A DNA stretch of 64,000 bases from Nocardia sp. alder85J (GTDB lineage: Bacteria; Actinomycetota; Actinomycetes; Mycobacteriales; Mycobacteriaceae): positions 186,001 to 250,000 of the forward strand of contig NZ_JAIUCZ020000006.1 in assembly GCF_020176955.2 (NCBI RefSeq), written 5' to 3'. Of this stretch, positions 8,125 to 17,363 are shown one piece after another. Position 1 is the first letter of the stretch. Each line of letters opens with the position of its first letter. A program made the translations under genes and the position numbers. The notes beneath the pieces were generated by a model. That model did not search any database. It worked only from the letters and a program-made list of their open reading frames with translations, and was not told the DNA's origin.

Positions 8125-9704
8125 CACGCCACCGCCGCGAGCGCGTCGGCGGCCGCCCACACCCGATCGGTGCCACCGGAGAGGATGTGGTGCTGCTGGC
8201 CCGGATCCTGATCGGGATGGTCCTCGCGCTTGCTCATCCCGCGGGACTCGGTGCGGCGCAACGCCGATTCGTACATCAGCCGGCCGACGGCGGTGACGGC
8301 GGCGGCCTCGCGGGCCCGCACCCGCTCGGCTCCCGTCGCCCCGGACAGGTTACGCACCACCACATCCCAGAGCAGGTCGAGCCGATCCCGGGACACCTGC
8401 AAGCCGTCGCCGTGGCGCAGGTAGTTCTTGTCCAGGGGCAGCAGCTCGGACTGCGCACCGGCCAGCACGTCACCGGCCCGCAACGCCGCGGCGCCCTCCG
8501 GTCGCAGCCCGGCCCGCCCGGCGGCGTGCACCGCGGCCGGATCCGGCCGCCCGGCCCGGCGCGCGAACACGGCCGCACCGCGACCGGCCCAACTGCCCGA
8601 GGACATCGCCCAGGCCGAATTGTGGCTGCCGCCACCGGTGAAACCGCCGCAGATGCGTTCGCGGGTGGCGGCGTCACCGGCGGCGTACAGGCCCGGGACG
8701 GTGGTCGCGCAGTCGTCGCCGACGACATCGAGGCCGCCGGTGCCGCGCACGGTACCCTCTGCCAGCAGATCCACCTCGAAGCGGTCGGTGAACGGGTTGA
8801 TGCCGCGACGGTCGAACTGGAGGAAGAAGTTCGGCTGGCCGAGCCGCATCTGCTGCTGCACGGCCTCGTCGGCGCGGTCGAGTTGCGCGAAAACCGGTTC
8901 CGTCAACAGGGTCCGGGCGATCACCGAGCGGCCCTGCTGGGAGCCGGCGCCCTCGAGCACCCGGCCGTCGGCATGGAAGAAGGTGGCGTAGCCGTAGTAC
9001 GCGGTCTTGGTGATCGTGGAACCCTTGGGCGCGATGCCGTACGCGTTGGAGAACTCCATGCCCGAGAAGCGCGCTCCCGCTTCGGCGGCCATCAGCGCAC
9101 CGTCACCGGTGTCGACGTTGGTACCCAGCGCGCGGGACAGGAATGCGCAGCCGCCGCTGGCCAGCACCACCGCGCCCGCGGTGATCCGGTAGTCGCGGTC
9201 CGTCTCGCGGTGCCAGCCGGCTGCGCCCCGGACCACGCCGTCGATGTCGACCAGCAGTTCCAGCGCCGGTGCGTGGTCCCGGATCTCGACGCCGAGGCGG
9301 CGCACCCACGCCCGCATCCGGCGCATGTACTCCGGCCCCTGCACACCGGTGCGGATCTGCTCGCCGGTCCGCGGATCCACCGGGAACGGGTAGCGCCCCT
9401 CGGTGGCGAGCCGATTCATGTTGGCGTAGGTCTGATCCAGGACCCGATCCATCCACCGGTGGTCGGCCAGATAGCCGCCCAGGGCCTCGCGGCTCGCCTT
9501 GGCGGCGGCGCGCGCCTGCGGATCCGGAGTCACGTACCAGACGCCGGTCCCCGCCGGGGCGGTGGTGCCGCTGGTGCCGCAGTAGCCCTTGTCCACGAGG
9601 ATCACCTCGGCCCCGGCCTCGCGGGCGTGGATCGCGGCCCAGCAGGCCGCGGGTCCGCCGCCGATCACCAGGACATCGGTACTGGCGTTCAGGTATTCGC
9701 TCAT
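8124..9704 (-). CDS. FAD-dependent oxidoreductase, AprA/fumarate-reductase flavoprotein family
   Basis: 526 residues. The N-terminus has the FAD dinucleotide motif VLVIGGGPAACWAA, a later VVLASGGCAF segment, and the C-terminal VPGLYAAGDAA second FAD motif typical of succinate dehydrogenase, fumarate reductase and AprA flavoproteins. A helical ~100-residue cap follows. Start ATG 9704 has AGGAG at proper distance. It is shorter than classical AprA (about 600 or more). Neighbours are a ferredoxin downstream, a TauD-like dioxygenase and an FMN monooxygenase upstream and a sulfonate-type importer, so a redox step on released sulfite or on an organosulfur compound is likely; direct APS or sulfite chemistry is inference. 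Confidence 0.8.
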   Translation of the reverse strand: MSEYLNASTDVLVIGGGPAACWAAIHAREAGAEVILVDKGYCGTSGTTAPAGTGVWYVTPDPQARAAAKASREALGGYLADHRWMDRVLDQTYANMNRLATEGRYPFPVDPRTGEQIRTGVQGPEYMRRMRAWVRRLGVEIRDHAPALELLVDIDGVVRGAAGWHRETDRDYRITAGAVVLASGGCAFLSRALGTNVDTGDGALMAAEAGARFSGMEFSNAYGIAPKGSTITKTAYYGYATFFHADGRVLEGAGSQQGRSVIARTLLTEPVFAQLDRADEAVQQQMRLGQPNFFLQFDRRGINPFTDRFEVDLLAEGTVRGTGGLDVVGDDCATTVPGLYAAGDAATRERICGGFTGGGSHNSAWAMSSGSWAGRGAAVFARRAGRPDPAAVHAAGRAGLRPEGAAALRAGDVLAGAQSELLPLDKNYLRHGDGLQVSRDRLDLLWDVVVRNLSGATGAERVRAREAAAVTAVGRLMYESALRRTESRGMSKREDHPDQDPGQQHHILSGGTDRVWAAADALAAVA

Positions 9705-9814
9705 CGGTGTCGCTCCTGTCGATGATCGGAACCCGGGACCGGATGCGCCGGAACCGGAATGCCACGGCGCGAACCCGCCCGCCCGGCGAACGGGCGGACG
9801 GGCGCGCCGGAATG

Positions 9815-10756
9815 TCAGTTCCCCGAGAACTTCTCGCCGGCGATGGGCTCCGAGACCCGGCCGTCGACGCCGACCGGGACATCGCCCTCCAGCGTGGTGC
9901 GGTACAGCACCCGGTTCACGCCGTCGCCCAGATGCCCCAGATCGCCGGGAGCCAGATGCGCGGTGGCGCGGTTGTCCCAGAACGCCACATGGCCCGGCTC
10001 CCAGCGGAACCGCACGGTGTAGACCGGATCGGCCAGCTCGGCGAACAGCAACTCCAGCAGGGCATCGCTCTGCCGCGGCGACAACCCGAGGATGCGGGTG
10101 GTGAATCCCGGATTCACGAACAGGATCCGCTCGCCGGTCACCGGATGCACCCGGACCACCGAATGTTCGGTGGCCAGCGGGGCCGCCGCCACCTTCCGGG
10201 CATAGTCGCTGTTGGCATCCCACTGCGGGCGGCGGCCGCCGAAGCGGTGCTCGGCGCGCAGGCCGTCGAGGAAGTTCCGCAGCGACTGCGGCAGATTCGC
10301 GTAGACGGCGGCCAGATTCGTCCACTGGGTGTCACCACCGCGGACCGGGACGTCGTGCGCCCGCAGGATCGACGCCGCGGGCGGGTTGATCAGCGGCGAG
10401 ATGTCGGTGTGCCAGTAGTTGGTGTAGCTGAACTTCCGCACGCCGAAACGCTTCTCGTAGACCCGGCTGTCGATCGCGAGGATCTCCGGATGTTCGGTCG
10501 GCGCATCGTCGTCGTACGGGTGCGACGGGGTGACCTTGCCGAACCGGCGCGCGAACGCGACCTGCTCGGCATGGCCGACGTGCTGCTGCCCGCGGAAGAA
10601 CAGCACCTTGTATTCGTGCAGGGCCGCGGTGATCTCGGCCACCTGCGCCTCGGACAGCTCCGCGGCGAGATCCACCCCGCTCACGTCGGCGCCGGTGTGG
10701 CCCGCGACCGGGGTGAATTCCAGCGTGCGGGTGAGGGGTTCGTTGACAGCGGTCAT
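9815..10756 (-). CDS. TauD/TfdA-family Fe(II)/2-oxoglutarate dioxygenase
   Basis: 313 residues, the usual length for the family. The iron-binding facial triad is visible: HTD in NYWHTDISP near residue 116 and the distal His in WDNRATAHLAP near residue 266, with the 2-oxoglutarate-binding Arg in RVLYRTTLEGD. TauD relatives hydroxylate taurine, alkyl sulfates, sulfonates or aryloxyalkanoates, releasing sulfite or an alcohol. The FMN monooxygenase, ABC transporter and redox pair beside it fit sulfur scavenging from organic compounds. ATG 10756 is preceded by AGGAG. The exact substrate cannot be read from sequence. Confidence 0.88.
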   Translation of the reverse strand: MTAVNEPLTRTLEFTPVAGHTGADVSGVDLAAELSEAQVAEITAALHEYKVLFFRGQQHVGHAEQVAFARRFGKVTPSHPYDDDAPTEHPEILAIDSRVYEKRFGVRKFSYTNYWHTDISPLINPPAASILRAHDVPVRGGDTQWTNLAAVYANLPQSLRNFLDGLRAEHRFGGRRPQWDANSDYARKVAAAPLATEHSVVRVHPVTGERILFVNPGFTTRILGLSPRQSDALLELLFAELADPVYTVRFRWEPGHVAFWDNRATAHLAPGDLGHLGDGVNRVLYRTTLEGDVPVGVDGRVSEPIAGEKFSGN

Positions 10757-10804
10757 GGCGGTGACTCCTTACAGGTGGGTTCCGGCGGGCTGTGCCGGAA
10801 CGGG

Positions 10805-12145
10805 TCAGACGGTCGCGGGGACCGCGTCGGCGAATCGGTTGGGGACGGGCGCGAGTCCGTAGTGGCCGCGCAGCGTGGTGGCGGTGTACTCGGTGCGGAA
10901 CAGGCCGCGCTGCCGCAGGATCGGCACCACCTGTTCGACGAAATCCTCCAGTCCGCCCGGCAGATACGGCGGCATGATGTTGAAGCCGTCGGCGGCGCCG
11001 CCGACGAACCAGCTCTCGAGATCGTCGGCGATCTGTTCGGGAGTACCGGCCAGCGTCCGATGCCCGCGTCCGCCACCGAGTTCGCCGATCAGCTGGCGGA
11101 CGGTGAGTTCCCGGCCCGCGGCCAGCTGCTTCACCAGGGTGAAGCGGCTCTTCTGGCCCTCGACGGCGCTCTCGTCGGGCAGCGGCGGCAACGGCCGGTC
11201 CAGCGGATAACCGGTGAGATCGGTACCGAGCAGGCCCGACAACTGCCGCAGCGCGTAGTCCGGCGAGATCAGATCGGTGAATTCCTGTTGCAGGGCACGA
11301 GCTTCCGCCTCGGTACCGGCGATGAACGGCACCAGGCCGGGCAGCACCTTCAACTCGTCGGCGCCGCGGCCGTGACGGGCCAACCGGCCCTTCAGATCCC
11401 GGTAGAACGCCTGCCCCTCGGCGAGGGTCTGCTGCGCGGTGAACACCGCCTCCGCGTGCCGGGCGGCGAATTCCTTACCGTCCTCCGAGGATCCGGCCTG
11501 CACCAGCAGCGGCCGGCCCTGCGGGCTGCGCGGCGAATTGAGCGGCCCGCGCACCCGGAACCGTTCGCCGACATAGTCGAGGGTGTGCACCTTGTCCGGG
11601 TCGGCGAACACCCCCTCCGCCTCGTCCAGCACCAGGGCATCGGATTCCCAGCTGTCCCAGAGCCTCTCGGCGACGTCGACGAACTCCTCCGCGCGGGCGT
11701 ACCGGCGGGCGTGCTCCGGAATCGCCTCGTGGCCGAAGTTGAACGCCTCGGCCTCGGTGCCGGAGGTGACGATGTTCCAGCCCGCGCGGCCACCGCTGAT
11801 GTGATCCAGCGAGGAGAAGGCGCGGGCCAGCGCGTACGGCTCGTGATAGGAGGTGGACGCGGTCGCGATCAGGCCGATCCGCTCGGTGACCGGCGCGATC
11901 GCCGACAGCAGGGTGATCGGTTCGAAGACGGTGTGCACGTTGCGCTTCGGATACGCGCCGACGGCGAGGTTGTCGGCGAAGAAGATGGAGTCCAACCGGC
12001 CGCGCTCGGCGATCCGGGCGAGCTCCTGATAGTGCGTGACATCCAGCACCCGGTGCGCCCGGGTCCGCGGGTGCCGCCAGGCCGCCTCGTGATGGCCGAC
12101 GGCCATCAGGAAGGCGTTGATGTGCAGGGTCTTCTCGTGTGTCAT
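10805..12145 (-). CDS. FMNH2-dependent monooxygenase, NtaA/SnaA/DszA family
   Basis: 446 residues of the bacterial luciferase-like fold. Hallmarks of the NtaA/SnaA/DszA group are LDSIFFADN near residue 52, EPITLLSAIAPVTERIGL, RAFSSLDHISGGRAGWNIVTS, and PLLVQAGSSEDGKEFAARHAEAVF. These enzymes use reduced FMN from a separate reductase to open sulfones, nitrilotriacetate or similar compounds. No flavin reductase gene is visible in this cluster, so reduced flavin may come from elsewhere or from the nearby flavoprotein/ferredoxin pair. It lies between the permease and the dioxygenase with 42-48 bp gaps, consistent with one operon. Confidence 0.88.
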   Translation of the reverse strand: MTHEKTLHINAFLMAVGHHEAAWRHPRTRAHRVLDVTHYQELARIAERGRLDSIFFADNLAVGAYPKRNVHTVFEPITLLSAIAPVTERIGLIATASTSYHEPYALARAFSSLDHISGGRAGWNIVTSGTEAEAFNFGHEAIPEHARRYARAEEFVDVAERLWDSWESDALVLDEAEGVFADPDKVHTLDYVGERFRVRGPLNSPRSPQGRPLLVQAGSSEDGKEFAARHAEAVFTAQQTLAEGQAFYRDLKGRLARHGRGADELKVLPGLVPFIAGTEAEARALQQEFTDLISPDYALRQLSGLLGTDLTGYPLDRPLPPLPDESAVEGQKSRFTLVKQLAAGRELTVRQLIGELGGGRGHRTLAGTPEQIADDLESWFVGGAADGFNIMPPYLPGGLEDFVEQVVPILRQRGLFRTEYTATTLRGHYGLAPVPNRFADAVPATV

Positions 12146-12187
12146 CGGGGTTCGTGCTTCCTCGGGTCGAGTGGTGCGATGGCCGGA

Positions 12188-13114
12188 TCAGTTGCGCCAG
12201 CGGGACAGCCGGCGTTCGATGCCGACCAGGACGGCGTTGAACAGCAGACCCACCAGCGAGATCGCGAGGATCCCGGCGTACATCTGCGGAATCTGGAAGT
12301 TCTGCTGCGCGGCGGTGATCAGATAGCCCAGTCCGGCTCGGGCGCCGATCATCTCGGCCGCGATCAGCACCAGGATCGACGAGGCGGCGGCCATCCGGAC
12401 GCCGGTGAAGATCGACGGCACCGCGGCCGGGAGAATCACCTTCGCGAACAACCGCAGCGGTGAGAACCCCAGGGAGACAGCGGCCTTCACCAGCAGCGGG
12501 TCGACCGTGCGGACACCGTTGATGGTGTTGAGCAGGATCGGGAAGAAGCCGGCGTACACCACCAGCGCGATCTTCGACGTCTCCCCGATCCCGAGGATCA
12601 GCACGAACACCGGCAGCAACGCCAGCGCGGCGGTGTTGCGGAACAATTCCAGCAGCGGACTGAGGAATTCGGCGATCGGCTTGTACCAGGCGATGGCCAC
12701 GCCGACGGGCACCGCGACCGCCACCGCCAGCACGAAGCCGACCAGCGAGCGAGCCAGGCTGGCCTCGACGTTGTCGGCCATCTCGCCGTTGCGGACCAGG
12801 TCCGCGAACGATCCCAGCACCGTCGACAACGGCGGCAGGAACACCTCGTCGACCAGGCCCAGCCGCGGCGCCAGCTCCCAGATCCCGGCGAACACCGCGA
12901 TCGCCAGCAACGGCTTGACGATGCGCCACAGCAGCCGCAACACCACCGCGACGCCGCGGCGCAGCGCGTTTCGGCGGACCGCCGCGGCCTCGGAATGTAC
13001 TGCTGTCTGCGATGATTCGGTGACCAGGGTGGTCACCGGGCCGGGCCGGGTCCCGGGGATGCCCGCCTCGGCGAGATCGGTCTCGAAGGCGATGATCTGA
13101 ACAACACTCGACAT
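12188..13114 (-). CDS. ABC transporter permease, SsuC/TauC type
   Basis: 308 residues with about six hydrophobic segments and the BPD_transp_1 EAA loop around KAAVSLGFSPLRLFAKVILPAA. An unusually long ~65-residue N-terminal cytoplasmic tail precedes the first membrane helix (LLRLLWRIVKPLLAIAVFAG). ATG 13114 follows GGAGG at 4 bases. It pairs with the ATPase and lipoprotein genes upstream for uptake of sulfonates, nitrate-like or other small anions; monooxygenase and TauD neighbours favour organosulfur. Confidence 0.88.
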   Translation of the reverse strand: MSSVVQIIAFETDLAEAGIPGTRPGPVTTLVTESSQTAVHSEAAAVRRNALRRGVAVVLRLLWRIVKPLLAIAVFAGIWELAPRLGLVDEVFLPPLSTVLGSFADLVRNGEMADNVEASLARSLVGFVLAVAVAVPVGVAIAWYKPIAEFLSPLLELFRNTAALALLPVFVLILGIGETSKIALVVYAGFFPILLNTINGVRTVDPLLVKAAVSLGFSPLRLFAKVILPAAVPSIFTGVRMAAASSILVLIAAEMIGARAGLGYLITAAQQNFQIPQMYAGILAISLVGLLFNAVLVGIERRLSRWRN

Positions 13115-13124
13115 GATTCCTCCG

Positions 13125-13973
13125 TCACTGTCCGGCCGCGCCGGTCCCCGCCGATACCGCCAGCCGCTCCAGGCCCTGGGCCCGGGTGACCTCGCTCTGC
13201 AACAACGACCAGATCTCGTGCCGCAACCGGCGGAACTGCTCGCTGGACCGGACATCGTCACCCTCGCGGACGATGTCGATGGTCACTTCCGCCTTGATCC
13301 GGCCCGGTCGCGAGGTGAGCACGGCCACCCGCTGTCCCAGGTACACCGCTTCGTCGATGCCGTGGGTGATGAAAAGGATGGTCTTCCCGGTACTGCGCCA
13401 GATCCGTAACAGCTCGTCCTGCAACGATTCCCGGGTCTGAGCGTCGAGGGCGGCGAAGGGCTCGTCCATCAGCAGCACCTCCGGGTCGAAGGCGAGGCTG
13501 CGCGCGATGGCGACCCGCTGCTTCATCCCGCCGGACAGCTCGTGCGGATAGCGATCACCGAAACCACCGAGCCCCACGAGATCCAAGTACTCGTCCGCGA
13601 TCGCACGCCGCTGCCGCCGCCGAATCCCTTTGGCTTCCAAGCCCAGTTCGATATTGGCGCGCGCCGTTCGCCACGGCAGCAAGGCGTACTGCTGGAAGAC
13701 GATGCCCCGGTCCAGACCGGGCCCGGTGATCGGCCGCCCGTCCAGCAGGATCTGCCCGGAACTCGGCGCGGCCAGGCCGCCGAGCAGGTCCAGCAGCGTC
13801 GATTTCCCGGATCCGCTGGGGCCGACCAGCACCAGGAATTCGCCGGTACGCAACTCCAGTGACACGTCCTGCAAGGCGTGCATCGGACCGGATCCGCCGC
13901 GCACGGGGAATTCCTTGCCGACACCGGAGATCGACAGTTTCACGGGCCCGGCGGGCCGGATCGCGGTCGTCAT
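13125..13973 (-). CDS. ABC transporter ATP-binding protein, SsuB/TauB type
   Basis: 282 residues. Walker A GPSGSGKST, Q-loop FQQYALLPW, signature LSGGMKQRVAIARSLA, Walker B VLLMDEPFAALD and H-loop FITHGIDEAV are all present, with the SsuB/TauB-type short C-terminus. The start overlaps the lipoprotein gene stop by 4 bp and the stop lies 10 bp before the permease. It energises import of the cluster's substrate. Confidence 0.92.
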   Translation of the reverse strand: MTTAIRPAGPVKLSISGVGKEFPVRGGSGPMHALQDVSLELRTGEFLVLVGPSGSGKSTLLDLLGGLAAPSSGQILLDGRPITGPGLDRGIVFQQYALLPWRTARANIELGLEAKGIRRRQRRAIADEYLDLVGLGGFGDRYPHELSGGMKQRVAIARSLAFDPEVLLMDEPFAALDAQTRESLQDELLRIWRSTGKTILFITHGIDEAVYLGQRVAVLTSRPGRIKAEVTIDIVREGDDVRSSEQFRRLRHEIWSLLQSEVTRAQGLERLAVSAGTGAAGQ

Positions 13974-15061
13974 TTCGCCACCGCCTCACCGGTCGGACCG
14001 GCGGTCGGCGAATAGGTCCCGTTGGCATAGGGATTGTATTGATTGGTGTACAGATCGGTGGCCTTGTATTTACCCTGCGGCAGTTCGCCGTTGCGAACCA
14101 GCCAGTCGATCCAGATCTGTAGTTCCCGATCGGCGATCACCCCGCCGGGTACCGGAATTCCGGTGCTGCGGTAGTACTTCAGCAGTTCCAGGTTCTCGTT
14201 CCGGCCGCGCTTGGTGATGATGTCGGTGAAACGGGCGACCACCTGATCGCGCGGCGTGACCTGGGCCCAGCGGATCGCCCGCGCGGTGCCCTGCACGAAA
14301 TCCCGCACGGCGTCCTGGTGCGCGGCGATGTAATCCTTGCGGAAGACGAAGGTGCCGTAGTCGAATTGCCCGAACAGATCCTTGTCGGTGTAGAGCGGGT
14401 GCAGGCCGCCACGGGCGATCGCGGTATCGCGGAAGACGCTGCTGAGCGCCGCGACGTCGATCTGCCCCTTGCGCAGCGCCTCCTCGGTGCTGACCGGCGG
14501 CAACACCACCAGCTGCACCTGCTTGATCTCCGCCTCGCTCAGGCCCTGCTGATGCAGCCATTCCCGGGTGACGAACTCGTGGTGCGCGCCGAGGGTGTTC
14601 ACCCCGACCTTCTTGCCGATCAGGTCGCGGGCGCTGGTGATCCCGGAGTCGTCGCGCACGTAGTAGCCGGTGAACGACTGGTCGTCGGCGCCGTAGGACG
14701 ACAGCACCGAGGTGATCGGCGCGCCGCCGGCGGCCAATTTCACCACCGCGCCGTTGAACGCGCTGCCGAATTCGATCTGTTTCGTGGCGGCGGCCTGGAT
14801 ATTGGCCGGCCCGCTGGTGGTGTCGCCTTCCCAATGCAATTGGATCTTCGAGAAGTAACCGAGATCGGCGGCGAGTTCGAAGGGCGCGACCTGACCGGTG
14901 GTGCCCTGATAGCGGATGATCGTCCGGCCGTCGGCGGTGGCGCCCGAGTCACCCTTGCCGCACGCCGCGGCCGATCCCGCGATCAGGCACAGGGCCAGCA
15001 GTGCGTATACGGCGCGGTACAGTTTTCTTCTTCGTGCGGAAGTTCCGAGATATTCGAGCAT
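13970..15061 (-). CDS. ABC transporter substrate-binding lipoprotein (sulfonate/nitrate type)
   Basis: 363 residues. The N-terminus has a basic stretch (RRRKLYR), a hydrophobic helix and the lipobox-like AGSAAAC, so it is a lipid-anchored binding protein. The mature part shows SsuA/TauA features: IIRYQGTTGQVAPFELAADLGYF, then GVNTLGAHHEFVTREWL. AGGA lies six bases before ATG 15061; an in-frame ATG at 15067 touches the AGGA and is less likely. This is the first transporter gene, downstream of the IclR gene. The substrate is inferred from the neighbours to be an organosulfur anion. Confidence 0.85.
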   Translation of the reverse strand: MLEYLGTSARRRKLYRAVYALLALCLIAGSAAACGKGDSGATADGRTIIRYQGTTGQVAPFELAADLGYFSKIQLHWEGDTTSGPANIQAAATKQIEFGSAFNGAVVKLAAGGAPITSVLSSYGADDQSFTGYYVRDDSGITSARDLIGKKVGVNTLGAHHEFVTREWLHQQGLSEAEIKQVQLVVLPPVSTEEALRKGQIDVAALSSVFRDTAIARGGLHPLYTDKDLFGQFDYGTFVFRKDYIAAHQDAVRDFVQGTARAIRWAQVTPRDQVVARFTDIITKRGRNENLELLKYYRSTGIPVPGGVIADRELQIWIDWLVRNGELPQGKYKATDLYTNQYNPYANGTYSPTAGPTGEAVAK

Positions 15062-15165
15062 GCCCATTCCTGAACCATGTGGACGACAGCGGCGACGTAC
15101 TCGCCGTATATTCCATCGTGCGGGCGGTTCGAGCGCCGGGCAATAGCCTTTTCACGCTGTGGAAA

Positions 15166-15939
15166 TCAGGGTGATTTTAATTCGTCGGCAGTGTTCGCCG
15201 TGGCGACCGCGGTATGAAAATACGGGCCCAATCGCCCGGCCAGTTGCCGCATGGCGGGCACCACGGTCCGCACCAGTTCGTCGTTGAGCCGGATCGATCG
15301 GGCCTGGATGCTCAGCGATCCCCAGACCTGGCGATCCTGGCTCAGGATCGGCACGGCCACCGTGCGGACCGGCTCGGCCGCGTCGATCTCCTCCACCGCG
15401 AATCCGGTCCGGCGCACCCCGTGCAGACTCTCCCGCAGCGGCGCGGGCATCCGGTCGCCCGGGGCGAAGGCCAGCATCGCGCGCCCGGGGGCGCTGGCGT
15501 GCAGTGGCCGCCGGGCGGTCTGAACCTGGTTGGCGCAGAACCACACCGGTGGCCGCGCCTGGAGGACCGACACCGCCTCGGTCTTGTCGGCGACATTGAG
15601 GTTCACGGTGATCCGGATACCGGCGGCCAGCGCGTAGACGTGCGGGGCCACCGCCTCGATCCCGGCCTGCGCGACGGTGTCGAAACCCAGTCGCGCCAGC
15701 GCCGGTCCGGCCAGATCCGCCAGTCCGCTACCGACCCGGTAGCGATCGGTGGCCGCGTCCTGTTCCAGCAGGCCGCCACGTACCAGCGCCTGTGCCAGCC
15801 GATACGTGGTGCTCACCGGCAGCCGGGCCCGCTGGGCCAGCTCGCTCACCGACAGCACCGGATCCGAGCCCGCGAAACAGTTCAGCACGTGAATCGCCCG
15901 ATCCACCGCCTGTGTGCCCGACCGCGGCTGTTCACTCAT
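15166..15939 (-). CDS. IclR-family transcriptional regulator
   Basis: 257 residues. The N-terminal winged helix-turn-helix (AVDRAIHVLNCFAGSDPVL then LPVSTTYRLAQALVRGGLLE) and the C-terminal effector domain (ASAPGRAMLAFAP, GFAVEEIDAAEPVRTVAVPI) are in the normal family order. ATG 15939 has GGAGGAG directly before it. The gene lies 104 bp upstream of the lipoprotein gene on the same strand and is likely the local regulator of the organosulfur cluster; the effector is unknown. Confidence 0.9.
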   Translation of the reverse strand: MSEQPRSGTQAVDRAIHVLNCFAGSDPVLSVSELAQRARLPVSTTYRLAQALVRGGLLEQDAATDRYRVGSGLADLAGPALARLGFDTVAQAGIEAVAPHVYALAAGIRITVNLNVADKTEAVSVLQARPPVWFCANQVQTARRPLHASAPGRAMLAFAPGDRMPAPLRESLHGVRRTGFAVEEIDAAEPVRTVAVPILSQDRQVWGSLSIQARSIRLNDELVRTVVPAMRQLAGRLGPYFHTAVATANTADELKSP

Positions 15940-16014
15940 GCCATCCTCCTCCGGTACCGCCTCCCGGAACTATCGGACGACGAGCCGCTCGCCACAATGA
16001 TTCGGCGCACGGCG

Positions 16015-16032
16015 ATTCGGGGTGCCCCGAAT
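16015..16032. terminator. GC-rich hairpin at the end of the P450 operon
   Basis: ATTCGGGG and CCCCGAAT flank two bases (TG), an 8-bp perfect inverted repeat starting at the base next to the minus-strand P450 stop codon. Without a U-run it is a weak terminator candidate; as it also lies 76-93 bp upstream of the IclR start it could instead be an operator. Confidence 0.4.
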
Positions 16033-17271
16033 TCAGTCGTTCAGCGGCCGCACCGCCGTGAAACGCACCGGCAGCGCGGTCATCCCGCTGAGGAACGGGG
16101 ACGGGCGGCGCACCAGGGCCTCCGGCGCGACGGCGAGGTCGATGTCCGGCAGCCGATCCAGCAGCACCTCGATGCCGGTGCGGGCAATGGTCTCGGCCAT
16201 CTGCTGTGCCGGGTAGGGACAACGGTATTCGCCGTGCCCGAAGCCGAAATGCGCGCTGTTGCCGAGACTCATCGGCTCGGCCTCGGTGAACTGCCGCACA
16301 TCCGGATCGGCGTTGGCGGCGGCCAGCCCGAGCAGCAGCAGATCGCCGGCGCGAATCACCTTGTCGCCCAGCCGGGTGTCACGGACCGCCCAGCGCCCGG
16401 CGAGGATCTGGGTCGGAGTGTCCTCCCACAGCACCTCGTTCATCGCCTGCCCGATGCTGCGCCGGCCACCGCCGAACGCGTTGGCGAAGCGATCGTCGGT
16501 GAGCATCAGCCGCAACGAGTTGACCAGCCAGTCGGCGGTGGTGATGTGGCCCGCGAACAGCACCGACATCAGCGTCATCCCGCAGGATTCCTCGGAATAG
16601 TTGCCCTGCTGCAACAATGCCGTCGCCAGATCCGGGCCCGGCCGGTCCCGCTTGTGCGCGACCAGTTGCCGCATGCTCTCCGCGAGCCGGGCGTAGCCCG
16701 CCTGGGCCTCCAGCCCGGCGTCGCCCATCACCTCCATCGAGCGCAGCAGTTCCAGTCCCTCGGCGTCCGGCAGGCCGACCAGCCGGGCCAGCGCCAGCAC
16801 CGGTAACGGCTCCGCGAACGAGCCCACCAGATCGACGCTGCCCCGCCCGCAGAAACCGTCGACCAGCCGATCGGACAGCTCCTCGCAGTCGCGCCGCAAC
16901 GCGAACGGATCCATGGTCTCCATCGCGGCGTCCATGGTCTTCGCCTGGGACCGGTGCGTCGAGTCGGCCAGCGCCGGGGACGGGGACACCGGCAGGATGG
17001 GCAGCAGCGGCCAGTCCGGCGGGACGTTCGGCCACTGGTTCCACCGCGCGGCGTCTCGCGGGAACAGTTCCGAATCGTTGGTGACCTGGTGCAATTCCCG
17101 ATAGCCGATCACCAGCCAGGCGGGTATGCCACCGGGTAGCTCGACCGGCACCACCGGACCGTGATCACGGCGCATCTCGCGATAGAGGCCCTGGGGGTCG
17201 TTCAGGAAGCGTGGGCCGAACAACGGAATCGGAGCCCGGCCCGAATCCACCGACGATGCGGGATCGTACAC
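16033..17271 (-). CDS. Cytochrome P450, CYP157-like, lacking the EXXR arginine
   Basis: 412 residues from a GTG with no clear ribosome site; a TAGCCT hexamer seven bases upstream would suit a leaderless transcript. The I-helix AGHITTAD is present and Cys351 in FGHGEYRCPYPAQQ is the heme ligand, but the usual FGxGxHxCxG pattern is altered. At the K-helix the sequence is NEVLW: Glu279 is kept and the Arg is replaced by Trp282. Loss of EXXR is the known hallmark of the CYP157 family found in Streptomyces conservons. It is a close paralogue of the P450 at 18593 (shared PGGIPAWLVIGYRELHQV) and follows the conservon after a 92-bp gap. Confidence 0.85.
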   Translation of the reverse strand: MYDPASSVDSGRAPIPLFGPRFLNDPQGLYREMRRDHGPVVPVELPGGIPAWLVIGYRELHQVTNDSELFPRDAARWNQWPNVPPDWPLLPILPVSPSPALADSTHRSQAKTMDAAMETMDPFALRRDCEELSDRLVDGFCGRGSVDLVGSFAEPLPVLALARLVGLPDAEGLELLRSMEVMGDAGLEAQAGYARLAESMRQLVAHKRDRPGPDLATALLQQGNYSEESCGMTLMSVLFAGHITTADWLVNSLRLMLTDDRFANAFGGGRRSIGQAMNEVLWEDTPTQILAGRWAVRDTRLGDKVIRAGDLLLLGLAAANADPDVRQFTEAEPMSLGNSAHFGFGHGEYRCPYPAQQMAETIARTGIEVLLDRLPDIDLAVAPEALVRRPSPFLSGMTALPVRFTAVRPLND

Positions 17272-17363
17272 AGGCCATAGGCTATTCGAAAGCTACCGGG
17301 CTCGCGCGCACTATTCCGATATCCGACGCACCGGTCGGTACGACGGACACCGAGTCGAGAAGA

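Noticed and set aside
8016..12463. Very long plus-strand open frames opposite the organosulfur cluster
   Set aside because: They mirror high-GC third positions of the real minus-strand genes; translations are Arg/Gly/Pro-rich without family motifs and have no ribosome sites.
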